DNA of 64,000 bases. Source: Parapristionchus giblindavisi (taxonomy: Eukaryota; Nematoda; Chromadorea; Rhabditida; Diplogasteridae). Below, piece after piece: positions 14,335 through 26,700 of the stretch. Within the stretch, counting starts at the first letter, position 1; the number at the start of each line of letters is the position of its first letter. Both the position numbers and the translations under genes were made by a program. The notes under the pieces were generated by a model. It was not told the DNA's origin, ran no database searches, and worked only from the letters and a program-made list of their open reading frames with translations. The DNA lies in the NCBI GenBank assembly GCA_943737045.1, contig CALSFV010000357.1, forward strand, positions 1 through 64,000. The letters are read 5' to 3'.

Positions 14335-14540
14335 ACCTCCCTCTCCCTCTCCCTCTCCCTCTCCCTCTCCCTCTCCCTCTCCCTCTCCCTCTCCCTCTCC
14401 CTCTCCCTCTCCCTCTCCCTCTCCCTCTCCCTCTCCCTCTCCCTCTCCCTCTCCCTCTCCCTCTCCCTCTCCCTCTCCCTCTCCCTCTCCCTCTCCCTCT
14501 CCCTCTCCCTCTCCCTTTCCCTCTCCCTTTCCCTCTCCCT
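14335..14540. repeat. (CTCCCT)n hexanucleotide array, about 33 units
   Basis: A nearly perfect hexamer array, with two CTTTCC variants near the 3' end (about 14513-14530). It is open in several frames on both strands only because the unit length is a multiple of three. Confidence 0.95.
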
Positions 14541-15273
14541 CATTCTTCGTCCACATAAAGTCATTAGCCGTACACATCTCAATAATCTTGCTTTTCCTCT
14601 TCCTTCAATAAATTCATTCATTTTACATGAAAATACCGCTAAATATATCGTCTTCTTCATTAATTCTCCATATAAAAACACTATAAACAGCATCCAATCT
14701 TGTGGGCCATAGGATGGCTTGTAATATATATCGTACACCACATATCAGCTGTCACAAAAGCAACAAAGGGCGGCTCTTCCATCTAAGGCGCGAACCTCGA
14801 ACCCTATTCTCTCTCTCTCCTTCTGCCCCTTCCCTCTCTATCCTCTCCCACTTAGTATGCCTGAGAATCTGTCATGGCTCAATTAGCATGATATTCTTTC
14901 TCATGAATCACGGGACAAACACAACAACACTCCCATATGGAGAGAGATATTTCTGATCCCGTTATTGGGCATAATTCTCTTTATTGTAGATACTTCCTTC
15001 TAATACGGAGACTCTCCATCACTTCGTTACTTCTCATTCTTGGAATAGTAATCTCATTCAATTCATCCAACATCATTTATTAACATACAGTTGAAAATAA
15101 TTGTCCATATTCAGCTTCTCTATAAAATTATTGAATTTGTCGAGTCAATTACATTCGATGTTACTGTTTCATTTATCCTTTACCAAATTCGGCATGACAG
15201 ACGCAGCGGCCGAAAAAGAATGAAGCACATTATTAATTTAATTTATAATATTGCCTACTTTTTCAATGTGCAT

Positions 15274-15362
15274 GCAAACCTATATGTACTTGTAAATCAA
15301 ATCAAATCAAATCAAATCATTTATTTGATTTGATTTGATTTGATTTACAAGTATAGGTTTGC
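15274..15362. repeat. Near-perfect short hairpin containing an ATCAA pentamer run
   Basis: GCAAACCTATATGTACTTGT is mirrored by ACAAGTATAGGTTTGC; the inner part is (AAATC)n followed by (GATTT)n. The stem is about 40 bp with a tiny loop. It could be a very short MITE or a repeat-induced cruciform. Confidence 0.85.
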
Positions 15363-16212
15363 AAGTACTTGTAAATCTATAAGTATTATAACTTAATTGA
15401 TATAAACTATAATAGGATCATTAAACTATAAGTATCCGAACACTATACGTAATATTAACTAAGCATATACTGTTTTGATTAATGACTACTATATCGGTAC
15501 TTGGTCTGGATTGTATTTTTAAAATCTGTCACGAGTGTTGAAATGAAATTTCACAGTTTTCACTTTGAACGGACCTACCTTGATTTAATTTCATTCATGG
15601 CTTCTCTTTGGTCTTTCTCATTCACAATGACGACAATCGTCACCCGCGGTGCGAAATGACAGAGTTCATAGAAGGCAAATGGGCACCCATTTGTCTTTCC
15701 TCTATCCATTCTCTCTCTCTCTTCCCTCTCTCTCCCCATTTCATTCTACTACTCTATTACCTGACTCTTCCTCTTTGAATGACTGACACATCTCCCTCAT
15801 TTGTGTATCTCCCCTTCGGCCTTGTATCTACCGATGCCTCCTCTCCCTCTCCCTCTCCCCTTGTCAACCAATATGAATATGTTCACTCGCTTCACTTCTC
15901 ATTGAACAGATATGCAGGAGTGGAGATATGAGTGATCTGTTTGGTTCCACTCTCAATCATTCTTTCGTCTTTACGTATAGTCTCTGGAATGACGTCAATG
16001 AAATAATTCAGGAACGATTATTGTCTGTATATGTATCTACAGACTCGTCTACAGATTGTGACTTATTAGTCAACTGTCTAGATACCTACTGATAATTGCC
16101 TAGGTACTGTGTATTAATGTCTACTGATTTTCTTTACAATTCCATTTTTTGTATCCTTGACTTTGATCATCGATGAACCTTCTTCTCTGTAAGTTAGTGT
16201 AGTATAAGTTAT

Positions 16213-16819
16213 ATGTTTCACATGCTTAACTTTTTTATCCATCAATGCCAACATCACGCTAACATCACGGAGGTCAAAGTTGCAGGAAAAATTGTGGGCC
16301 TAAAATCAAGTGTGGTTTATTTGGTGCAATATCAATCAATGGGAGGGTGGGTTGTGAGGCATCGGCCATTCCTAGTAAATCGGTCTGTTCCTATGGCTCA
16401 TAAGCTGCGTTTATTCAATGGTTGCATTTTGCCTGCTTACTTATATGGTTGTGAAACTTGGCGATTATCAAAAGTACAAATGGAAAGATTATCGGTGGCA
16501 CAAAGACGCATGGAGCGTTGGATGGCTGGAGTCACTGTGTTGGATCGGATCTCGAGCGACTGGTTGCGTGACATTACAAAGGTAAGCGACGTTGTTCGAG
16601 TTGAATTGAAAAGGAAATGGCTTTGGATTCATAGGATTGCTAATGATCGAAACTTAAAGTGGAGCAGATCTGTGATCGATTGGACCCTTCGAGTACCTAA
16701 ACGGGTCGCGGACGGCCACCAGTAAGATGGAAGGATTCATGAGAATCGCCGGTCCTACTTTCCTGAGACAAGCAAGAAGTCAGGAGTGGCCCACCATGCA
16801 CATCAGAGCCTACTCTTGA
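16213..16819 (+). pseudogene. Non-LTR retrotransposon (RTE-like) reverse transcriptase C-terminal remnant
   Basis: The open frame from 16213 reads the C-terminal part of LINE reverse transcriptases: KLRLFNGCILPAYLYGCETW, then QRRMERWMAGVTVLDRI and KRKWLWIHRIANDR. These match the usual YGCETW, MERRMLG and KWRWAGHIAR landmarks of RTE/jockey-like LINEs (family knowledge). Near 16700 the frame breaks: a second frame continues RGRGRPPVRWKDS, and a third ends FMRIAGPTFLRQARSQEW before a stop at 16817. So there are at least two frameshifts, and the 5' part of the element is missing. It lies alone in a gene-poor interval. Confidence 0.85.
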
Positions 16820-17589
16820 TAAATGTGTTCAAACTGTAAACTGTAACTTTAAACTGCTAACATCAAAAACTATGTGTCTCTTCAGTGTTAGCTGGAGGAG
16901 TTCACAGTAACAATTTCATCGGACAGTGTCTCTTTTCATTAAATGTCTCCTGGTATTATATACTGCAGTTTCATTAGAGGGTTAATGAGAAATGCAAACT
17001 ACAGACATGTTCATGTGAAGTATTGCATTTTTTACATTAGAACGTGTGGAAGGTTAAACAAAAGAAATGATATTTGGCCTCCGGAGAGAGAATTACATGG
17101 GATACACGATGTAAACTATCTATTTTCGTCTTCATCTACATCTTTAAAATGAATGAACTTCTCACCTTCAATGGTATCCGCGTCTATTGTCTTCAGAAAA
17201 ATGCAACTAACAATAAGATAGGTTTTAGAGCACACATTTTTTTCTGACGCTTAGTTTCGTGAAATATCTTTCTAGGAAGAAAATATCTTCATTTAGCATT
17301 TCTCTGATTTAGCGTAAAGCTTATTATGTAGAATTTGATTGACTCTCAGTAGGCTTAGAATAGCTAATGATATCTGTTGTGTTTTTCACTGGAACATTGT
17401 GACCGAGTGGCACAATCTCACCAACCGAAATAATCTCATATCTCCTCTGTATACAATGCTAAAAAACCTTGTAACAAATTGTCGGACCGTAAACTTAATT
17501 GTATATTGAATATCTTTATTGTAAAACCATTCTCGAATTCTTTGAATGCATAATTCTTGCCATCCTAGGCACATCCCGAGTTCATTTTA

Positions 17590-17679
17590 CTCTCAGGTCT
17601 GGCAACACTATCCCGTAGCCAGAGAAAGCGAGAGAGCATTGCCAGAGAGTTTCTAATTATCTCGGGGTGTGCCTTTAAG
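17590..17679. mobile_element. Short MITE family A, right half
   Basis: Contains GAGAGAGCATTGCCAGAGAG, then TAATTATCTCGGGGTGTGCC and TTTAAG, the right arm of family A. The left arm is decayed. Confidence 0.6.
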
Positions 17680-18106
17680 CGGTCGTCCACTGAAAACAGT
17701 AAACATTATGTCTCAATTGTCTACAATTAGCAACGCTTTTTAACTGATTTCGTATATATTCATGTAGCAATAATCTCGTTGATATAAAAAAAACATTCTA
17801 AGCGTAAGCCTTTTTGGCGGGGGGGGGGGTTGTTACTTGAATTGTTAATTACTGTGGCAATGTGTATTGTCTTAGGCGCAACTACTCCCGGTGTTGTCGT
17901 CAGGCATTCCATTTACAGTGACACCTTCTATATTTGTATCCCCTCCGTCTTCTCTCTCTCCTTTTCTCCTCCTCCTTTCCTTATAGGTGGGGACACTTGA
18001 CGTCTCTTTTCCTCTTCTCGTATGAAATATGATCGTTCCTTCCCTTTAGACTCTTGTATGCACCGTTCATAGGCCAGGTGCGAAGCATCGAACAACGGTA
18101 GGAGAA

Positions 18107-18380
18107 TTGTATCCCCCTCCCCTCTCTCCTCCCTACCCCCCCCCCCTCCCTCCCCCTCCTCTCTCTCCTCCCTCTCCTCCCTCCCCCTCCCTCCCTCCCC
18201 CTCCCTTCTCTCCTCCCCCCTCCCTCTCCTCCCTCCCCCTCCCTCCCCCCCCCTCCCTTCTCTCCTCCTTCTCCCTCCCCCCTCCCTTCTCTCCTCCCCC
18301 CCTCCCTCCCTCCCCCTCCCCTGTCTCCTCCCTCCCCCTCCCCTCTCTGCTCCCTCCCCTCCCTCCCCATCCCCTCTCCT
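18107..18380. repeat. C/T-rich polypyrimidine tract
   Basis: Irregular CCTCCCTCCCCCTCC repeats over about 270 bp with almost no purines on the + strand. Such tracts can form triplex or quadruplex structures (inference). The proline/serine and glycine/arginine frames through it are not genes. Confidence 0.9.
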
Positions 18381-18629
18381 CCCCGTTTACCTTGTTAGCG
18401 CTTCCTCTGCCCTTCACCTCCTCCTTTGTGCCTTCGTTTCTCGGATGTATGTGTGTACTGTAGTGAGTCAACTAAGACCATCTCTTTCTATTCTCTTTCA
18501 ATTTGTCCCTCATGAATCATGATGATATCGATGATCGGTAAACATATTACAACTAATTCCCTCTTTCTCATAGCGACTCGATATCAAACGAATGTTTTCA
18601 TGTCATTCCCAGTGTGCAACTTCACCTGT

Positions 18630-19474
18630 CTACACTCACAGCGAACTGTCCCAGGAGGGTCGATTCGGTACTTAGAGTTTCTCAAATATGAGACAAATAC
18701 TCTCTCATATTTGAGGCACATGCTGTAGCTAACCGTCACATCAAAGCAGTTTCGCCTCTAGTGAGAAAGTAATTGTCTCATATTTGAGAAACTCTAAGTA
18801 GCAAATCGACCCTTCTGACAAGGAGACTCTCACAACTTAATTTGGCGATGAGATATGTGTTATAGTTCATCTGAAAGCCCTTTTTCTGTAGATTACGAAT
18901 ATGTACTTTAAAAATGCAAAAGAGTTCTGTGCACGGACTTAAAGCCTGTCAAATGTTGAGCAATTGCCACCTCGCAATGATGCGCGCACTGGTGCGTTAG
19001 TTCTACGCGTTATTTCTGCGAGCTAGTATTGGCCCAGAGATAAAGATGAGTTATTACGATATATCTGAAGATCTTGGTTAAGCTAGACCCATGAAAGATG
19101 TTAAACAACAGTGTGAAACTACTACAAAAGAATGAAGAAGGTTCCCTACAGCCGGCTCAAGTGCATTCTCGTCGACTCTTGCAACTCACAAAAAAAAACT
19201 GGGGAAACGGAAAACGAGGACCACTAGCTAGCTCTACCACCACTAGCTCGCAGAAATAACACGGAGACCTAGCCTAAAAGTGCGCGCATCATTGCGAGGT
19301 GGCAATTGCTACTAAATTTGGCATGCTTTAGTCCGTACACAGACCTCTTTTGCATTTTTAAAGCACATATTCTTAATCTACAGAAAAAGGGCTTTTAAAT
19401 GAACTATAACACATATCTCATCGCCAAATTAAGTTGTGAGAGTCCCCTTGTGAGACAATTCGCTGTGAGTGTAG
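18630..19474. mobile_element. 845-bp palindromic element carrying a second palindrome
   Basis: The ends are CTACACTCACAGCGAACTGT and its near reverse complement (19454-19474). The arms continue with CACAACTTAATTTGGCGATG (18829) mirrored at about 19432, and GATGCGCGCAC mirrored near 19285. The left arm is interrupted at 18657-18812 by an unrelated palindrome, so the outer element is older than the inner one. Confidence 0.85.
18657..18812. mobile_element. Small palindrome nested in the 18630-19474 element
   Basis: GGGTCGATTCGGTACTTAGA is mirrored by TCTAAGTAGCAAATCGACCC. Within it, TCTCAAATATGAGACA occurs again inverted, giving two stacked hairpins. The sequence is absent from the right arm of the outer element, showing insertion. 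Confidence 0.8.
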
Positions 19475-20689
19475 AGAGAATTCTAAATATGATAGTACTT
19501 GTGAAACAGTAAACAATCCCTAAAAAAAGTGCTGAAAGATTCCAAAAGGTTACGATAGTCCGGGTGGATCTTCAATAAATCTCGCTCATTTGAATTGGTT
19601 GGCTCTTTTCAACATAGTGAATAAGGGTCATTCTCGTCTCGTTTCTCCCCTTGTTGAAGGACGACAAGAGGAAGATGTGCGAACATAGTGATTACATAGG
19701 AGAAGAAGAAGAAAATGAAGGACACTCATTCCGAGAGATAGTTTTCAGTCCCCTTTCTTTGATAGTTCGAGGAGAATCCTTAATTGTATTCTGCTATTAC
19801 TATTTCGATTACATTAATTCCAATAGAAATCATTCCATTTCACTAACCGATCGTTATCCCAGATATTTTGTTTGTTTTAGTAGTGAACGAGATGTCTTCA
19901 ATTCAACTAGGATGTTTCCAACCCCGAAACACTGCTTGATTAGTCATTCTTGTCTCGCAGTCGTTTCGTCATTAAATGGCGTTCCAATCCTTCCGTTCCG
20001 CTCTATTCTTCTCCATCGTTAAATCTCCAGAATATTCTTTTTCGGACTTGTTGATGATTTCGCAGTATCCATAGTTGGGAACGAAACGACTGGGCAATCT
20101 AATTGTGACTCTGCTGGAAACTTGTCAAGTGTCAAGAATATTTCATCTCTTATAAATTACAATTCGGCTTCTACTTTTCCGATCTTCATCTCTTTCACAC
20201 GGCGTGCCATACTGTTTGTCTCTCGTAATAAGAGCTCCCCTCCCTGGTATCCCTCCCTCTCGATTCTCTCCCTCTCCCCTCACTCTTCTAAGTCTCCCTC
20301 CCTTATTTCAACACTTCCCTTCATCTAGCTTCTCTCCGTCAGTCTACACCTTCATCCCCCACACATAAACATCTATGTAGATTAATTCCCTCGTTACTAT
20401 CAATTTAAGCTCACTCTATCCGTAATTTCTCATTGTAGGGCTGCCTTTGACTTTCCAAGCCCCGCCCCTTTTTTGAACCCCTTCCATAATCTCTTCGTGT
20501 ATCTCTCCATATTCGATCCTCCACACAGCTGTACCATCTCTACCTTTGCTCTTCCTCTTTCCATCCCTTATCCTCTTCTATCTGCAGCGCTCTATAGTCT
20601 TTTGTATGCTTTCATCAGAAATGGGCGGAGCCTTGATATGAGGGGAGTAGCTCCCCCTCCTCCCCTCGTTGCGTCTCTTTTACTTACTC

Positions 20690-20701
20690 CGTCTCTTCCA
20701 G
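20690..20701 (+). promoter_or_regulatory. Candidate splice or trans-splice acceptor before the Ig-gene start
   Basis: CCGTCTCTTCCAG ends at 20701, 25 nt before the ATG at 20726. The position suits an SL trans-splice acceptor or the end of a 5' UTR intron. Not demonstrated. Confidence 0.35.
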
Positions 20702-20725
20702 GGGAACGATATCAGAAGGACGACG

Positions 20726-23700
20726 ATGAAGACGGGATTGTGTCTGTTATTGTTGCTACTACCGTTGGTTGTCGATGGAAAATCAGTACGACGAGCCCGA
20801 CGAGGTTACTTTACCCATTTTATTATACATGTACCACAATGTATTACTCCCTATTTATCTTTCTTTTCTTTGTCACTTTCTCTCAATCTTATCTTTCCCT
20901 CTCTATAACTCAGAGTTGTTGTATCGTCCGTTCAAATATCGTTTACCTCTCATTCTAAGTACTCTACTACTACTTCTCAAACGAAAAGAGAAGACACTAA
21001 TCCTTCTCTATTTTCTATCTTTTTTCTATGTCTATCTCTCTTTCTCTTTGTCTCTCATTTTCTCTGTCTCTCCCGGTAACCATCCTCTTCGTCTTCATCA
21101 TATTGCTGCGTTCATCGCAAACATCATCAAAAGCGCACCAAACGTTTTTTTCCGTGATGGATTTCGAAGGGATTGCTCTGAAAACGATACTAATGCCTTC
21201 TCTATTTAATCCAGCAAAAAGACATTTTCTTATCTCAAGATTTGTTTTACTCTTGCGCGTCTCTCTCAACAATTTGATTCAAGAGTAGATAGAACAAGCG
21301 GTGATTTATTTTTTCTCTCAAACTGAAAAAGAACAATTTCGCTCCTTTAGTTTCAAGTCTTCCTATCCATAATTATGTTAAACTAGGTAGAAGACCACTT
21401 GTTCTATTGGAATTGTGTGGTCTTCACTTGTAAACATTCTTTCTACTTGCAGTGAGACTCTAAATTTGCATGCCCATGGGAGTGCTCAGAGAGAGATTTC
21501 GATGAAATAGAAGGAGATTTGATGTAGTAGTTAGATCGGATCAAGCTCCGTCCATTCTCAGGGGATCGATTTAATTTGAATACAAATACCGTTATCATAA
21601 ACTTTGACCGGTTGAACCATAAGGAGGAGGGTCGAAACTTCGGACCAGATGGATTTTGCTTATAGTTTAATAATTTTTCTCTTATATGTTTGTTCACAGT
21701 CATAAAACAAGGCATCTGCTTTCTATCCTATTAATTGGTTGCCATGATACGATTTGAGGTATCATGTATGCGCCAATGTTGCTTTTGGTCTCCTATCGAT
21801 TCCTGTGATCGATACCACTACGTGTTTACAATCTTGGGCCGTCCCTCAGAACTCTTGGTTAACCAGTCTAGCTAACTGAGCCATTGTCTCAACAAAGTCC
21901 ACACAAACGGTGGTCACCTCTCTCCCCTCCTTTCTGCTTCTTCGCCTTATACCTACTGTGTCCGGATATTTCGTAAAATGAGCACCGGAAGAGGTGTGAA
22001 CGAGCTTAGTCGAGAAGAAAAAGTGACTAGAAAGGCGACAGAGGATCTATCTATCGCTTTCTTTCTCTCTCCCTCTCTCTCTCTCTCTGTCTCTTTCGTG
22101 TCATCTACGAATTTGTCTAGTTGAAGTCCAAGAATGGATGGGCCAACTTCGAGCTATTGTTGATTCGTCTTGCTGCGAGGCCGGAGAGATATACATAGAT
22201 AGGAAGGGATAAGGGGAGCAAGAGAGAGATGGGACGATAGAGACATAGAGTTTTAGAGATATAGATAGAAAGGGAGGGATAAAGTGATAGATAAAGAGAA
22301 AAATACTAGACAATAGGATGCCTATGTCGAATTGCCTAAGCGGTCCATTAGAGATATACGATGCTGCATCGGAAAAAAATAGAGGGGAAGATGAAGAAGA
22401 ATGCTGAGCATGCATGAGGGATTGGTGTCCTCTTCCTAGACATGTTAAGATCATGACAGATTTTGTACTAGTCATATATTCTGCGTCAATCATGGTTTCA
22501 CGTCAAAGATAATCCTGAGGCATTAAAAGGACATTGATTCATATTTATTTACTTGTTATTAATCCAACCCGAGAACAACATTCAGCAGAATAATTATTAT
22601 AGAATGTGTTCGGTTTAAATAGTGTGGTCCATTTTTCAATCAATCAATCAATTTATCAAATCAGGCAATATATGCTCAGATGAGGATGGGTCTATATTCA
22701 TCATAGGTTGCATTCCACCAGTGTCTTCCAATAGCTCGAGTCAGATCGTCTCTCCAGCGTACGCGAGGCTTCCATTTTTAGTGCTTTAATATATACGATC
22801 CTTGGGAGGTCTTTTATAGGCATTACTTATTTTCATAAATAGCTCATGATGAAGTAGACTCATGAGCCTGCTCCATTGCACTTCTTTTCACTGGAAAGTT
22901 GCATGCAACATGTCTACTCCCTTCCTCTTTCCTCTTCCTCTATCATGAATGGGTAATTCGACAGGCCTCAATATGGAGACTAGTCCAAACCATTGTATTT
23001 TCTGCCAACTAGTGTGATGACTAAGATGATAAGAGACCATATCTGCAAATATATATCTGCGAATAATCAAGCAAACAAGTAAGGGTTGTAAACGGTGACA
23101 TTCTTATGCACAAAGCACTCACGGCGGCTCAGTGATTGTAACCAACAAGCTCCCACAATCGCAAACTGAGGGATTCTCCCAGCGCGAAAGTTAGATACGA
23201 TGCGAACGCTTCTGACTAGAGCTATCATCGAGTTTTACGAGCTTGAAAACATGTTAAGATGGCTTAGTGGCTATAACTTTTGTGTGGCGATCCGAACCTC
23301 GTGGGTTCGGATCCCGCCAGGTGCAAATCACCTTTGCCGATTTTTCGTATTACGGGAGACCTCAAGCCAGAGTTAAATTTAGTGATTTCCCTCCAATGAA
23401 CCGCCGTGGCACTCGATCATTCCATTTTTACTTTGGTTAGTCTTGAAAGAGTACTGTAACAAATACCGTCACCCTGAAACAGGCTAACATTAACCTGTAC
23501 ATCATCTCTATCTCTCTTTTGATATACTCCGCCCCTTCTGATCCGATACAACAATAAAGGGACACGAAGCGAGTCCTAATCGGCTCTGTTTGCATATATG
23601 GTTCATAGTATCAGTCAGTCAATCTCTGTATCAATGGGATGGCTCACAAAGGGACATAGGGACCGGTAATGACTCAGTGCGACCACATACAGAATGTACA

Positions 23701-26700
23701 TATTGCACATTCTTTGAGAAACACTGTATTAATGTATATTTCTCGGTTACTGTGGTATTGTAGTTACGGTAGTGCTGCCATTCCCTTTCGTGTTTCGCTC
23801 GAGACTGTCGAGCTTTGTATGGCATGTGGTGAGTGAGGGAAGGTATTAGGAGAAGGAGAGGACAGAGAGTCAAAGACTGGAAGATAATCCTTGTTACTTC
23901 TTCCTTCCAACTCCTCATTGGGTGAAGAGAAGAAGGGACAAATAAGAGACGATCTATCTAGGCTTCTACTTCTTACTTCTCTCTCTCTCTCTCTCTCTCC
24001 CTCTCTCCCTCCATCTTTCATCTATCTACTATCGCAGTCTATTCAAATGTAGTGAAAGAAGCTACGGAGTGAAACTGAGAATGGAAAAGGAGAGAGAGGG
24101 AGGGAGAGATACTTGTAGATGGTAGTAGACCCATGAGAGTTGACTACTATCTGAATTAGTACGAATTCAAGGGATCCAGAACACTTCAAAAAGAGATATG
24201 ATTATAGTAGAGACGAAGAAGAGGTTAAATTTGCGGCTTGAAACTTTCTTGGAATACACGCAAATCTTGAAATTTGACACACGATATTTTGGGAGAGAAC
24301 AGACTTATGATCGATAACATACAGGATAAGGCAAAAAAGAAAATCATATGAGTTTCACACGACTCGTAGATTTCTAGATTCTGAGAATGAAATAATAACC
24401 ACTTTTATACATGGGCGTTTTACGATATTTATGTAGTGGTAAATGAGGAGAGAGTAAAACAAAGATATCCACTCCAAATGATTTAATAGTATAATGATTT
24501 TTTGGAAGAGCCAAACAGGATCATAACACACCTGATCCATGTCTAATAAGATCAGTAAATAGTAAAATAATTTTAATTGTAGATGCCGAAGAGTCCCATT
24601 CACCGATCAAAGTCGAGAGGGATAATTTCGTTCTTCGGGAGGACCAACGTCTCATGATCTCGTGTGTGTATTCCGCAGATGATCTCGACGGTATGGCTCA
24701 TCTCAAATGGCTCACGTCATCAGGGAAACCCATCGATGGAGAGAGCTCTAGCAGGTATACATTTATTTCTTTTTTAAAAATTTTTTTACATCCATGATAA
24801 ATAGAATACTTCTCGCAAGTTAATTCATAACAATGACACATCGTTCGGTCTGCAGTTTGTTTTTAACGCAGACCTTAAGTTCGATCTTAACCCATTATTT
24901 ATGGGAAGCGGCACTATTGGACTAGCCTTGCTGTGCTGTGGAGTGTATCATGCAAGTGATCATAATATCATAGTACTTCAAATACATCACTCTATATCCA
25001 ATAGAAATGTATAGCTTCATCCGATCGTAAATGATCATAATTCCTTCTCTTTTACTATTTCGTCCTTCTCTGCCCATTATCAGGTCATTCAACTCGATTG
25101 CTCCTCTATGACCGTGTCTCTCTTCCCTTCCTCATCCTCCCTCTCCTCATCCCCTCTTTATATCCCGGTAACAATACTCTACATGTCTAGTGGACCCATA
25201 CAACATAAGTGGCATGTTAGCCTCACTTTTCCTCTCGCCCTCACACCCCCTTCCCCACGTTCTTTACCTCAATTGTATAATAGACGATGCGCTAAGATTC
25301 CTTTCTCTCTCCAATCTTTTCATACCTTTCTCGCCTTACTCACAGTGAGAAATGCATTGAATGAATAGCCAGTGTGGGGGCCTGTGAAACTGAATTCGAA
25401 TAGGCGACCACTACTGAAAGGTTTGGGACTCAAATTCCCATCCATCTTTATTCTCCTTTCTTCTTCGTCTTTGTCAGTGGGGACGGCGCATGAGAACTCC
25501 CAAATGATAAATGAGCAAGGAATAAGAAGAGGGAGAGATTGAATATAAAGGAAGACCAAACGTTCTTCAAGGGTGCTACTCAAATATGGAATATTGTTGA
25601 TGCTATTTTGAATCTCACACATTGAATAAAGGTGAACAAATAGGTGCAAAACAATGCCTTTTGCCTCTGTATGTTGTTTATATCGGCATCGAATTTTCAC
25701 TCTCGTACAAAATAATACGTGGTCGTGGTAATACTGATAATAGGAGGTATCGCTAGCTACATTACTGTAGCGCGCTGATTAGTCTCCCAACAACATTGAT
25801 CGTTCAAAAAGCACTCGTTTCTTTGACTATGACTTGTTCTGCAAAGTTCAGAAACCGTGACAATCTTTTTTTTAAATATCACTTCAGCGCGGCGAAGGTC
25901 AGACAGGTTAGGAGTGATTAAGAGGAGTGGTAATCGGTATTTACATAGAGTTCGTCATTGTCTTATGCAAGTACATTTTATACGGACTATACTTCGAACC
26001 CCTCCATGGATAAACTTTTTTGCAAAGTTTTTCTGGCCATGTCCCAAAAGAGCGCCTACTAGAGCTGCAGCGCACCCTCTCCGTTCGTGCACAACCCCTG
26101 GAACGGTTTGAACTTTTGCAACGCCGAAAACAATACATTAGAACTGAAAGGGTTAGCCATTCAAAAGTTTTTTTAAAGTTTTTTTTCCTAACATAATTTT
26201 AGTGGGTATCCAATTGGAGTGTGTAATTTAAACAAGATCAAGGATGGTATAGGAATACGTATACCAGTAGAGTTCACAAATCAGGCTACTCTGTCTCTTG
26301 GATAGTTCGAAACGCTTCCTTGGCTAGAACAAACAGAGAGTGAATGAGTTGTATAGGAAGGAGTAGTTCTCATTCTTATTTCCATTCTGAGAAGGGAGAG
26401 AGAGAGGTGAAGGTTCGAATTACATTCCCGCTCTCTATTCATTCCAGCCAGCTGTATCAAGTAGAGACTGAGGTCAAGACGTTAAGCGGTCCACTGAATA
26501 CCTCCTCTCTCTCGTCGTCTCTGTTTCCTCTCCCCTCTCCCTCTACCCTCTCTTTCTATTCCCTAATATCTCTTATGTCTCTTCTATAGACGGTGTCATG
26601 GGTGGCTGACAGCTCAAGATGAAGAGAAAGCAATAACGAACGTGATAAGGGAAGAAGATGAAGACGAAGAGATGGAGTGAACGAAATGAATGAAGATATG

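Larger units (their letters stand above)
11346..20725. other. Gene-poor interval between the innexin and Ig-domain genes
   Basis: About 9.4 kb without a supportable host gene. It contains palindromes (11877-12047, 12707-13346, 15274-15362, 18630-19474), low-complexity tracts (13960-14095, 14335-14540, 18107-18380), a LINE remnant (16213-16819) and a half MITE (17590-17679). The longest remaining open frames (for example 19651-20022) have no recognisable motif or splice context. The last kilobase probably includes the 5' regulatory region of the Ig-domain gene, but no defined site was recognised. Confidence 0.6.

Noticed and set aside
14248..14741. Several long open frames of Ser-Leu, Pro-Leu, Gly-Glu or Arg-Glu repeats
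   Set aside because: They are translations of the CTCCCT array in each frame and disappear outside it.
17981..18471. Glycine/arginine- and proline/serine-rich open frames
   Set aside because: They come from the polypyrimidine tract; no start context or family match.
19651..20022. 123-codon open frame before the Ig gene
   Set aside because: Composition like the surrounding intergenic DNA, no signal peptide, domain or neighbouring exon found.
23255..23345. Possible tRNA gene
   Set aside because: A- and B-box-like words are present, but acceptor and anticodon stems do not pair, so it was called SINE-like instead.
25857..26138. Arginine-rich open frames on both strands
   Set aside because: No family motif, no splice context, and they lie in intron 2 of the Ig gene; likely chance or an unrecognised repeat.
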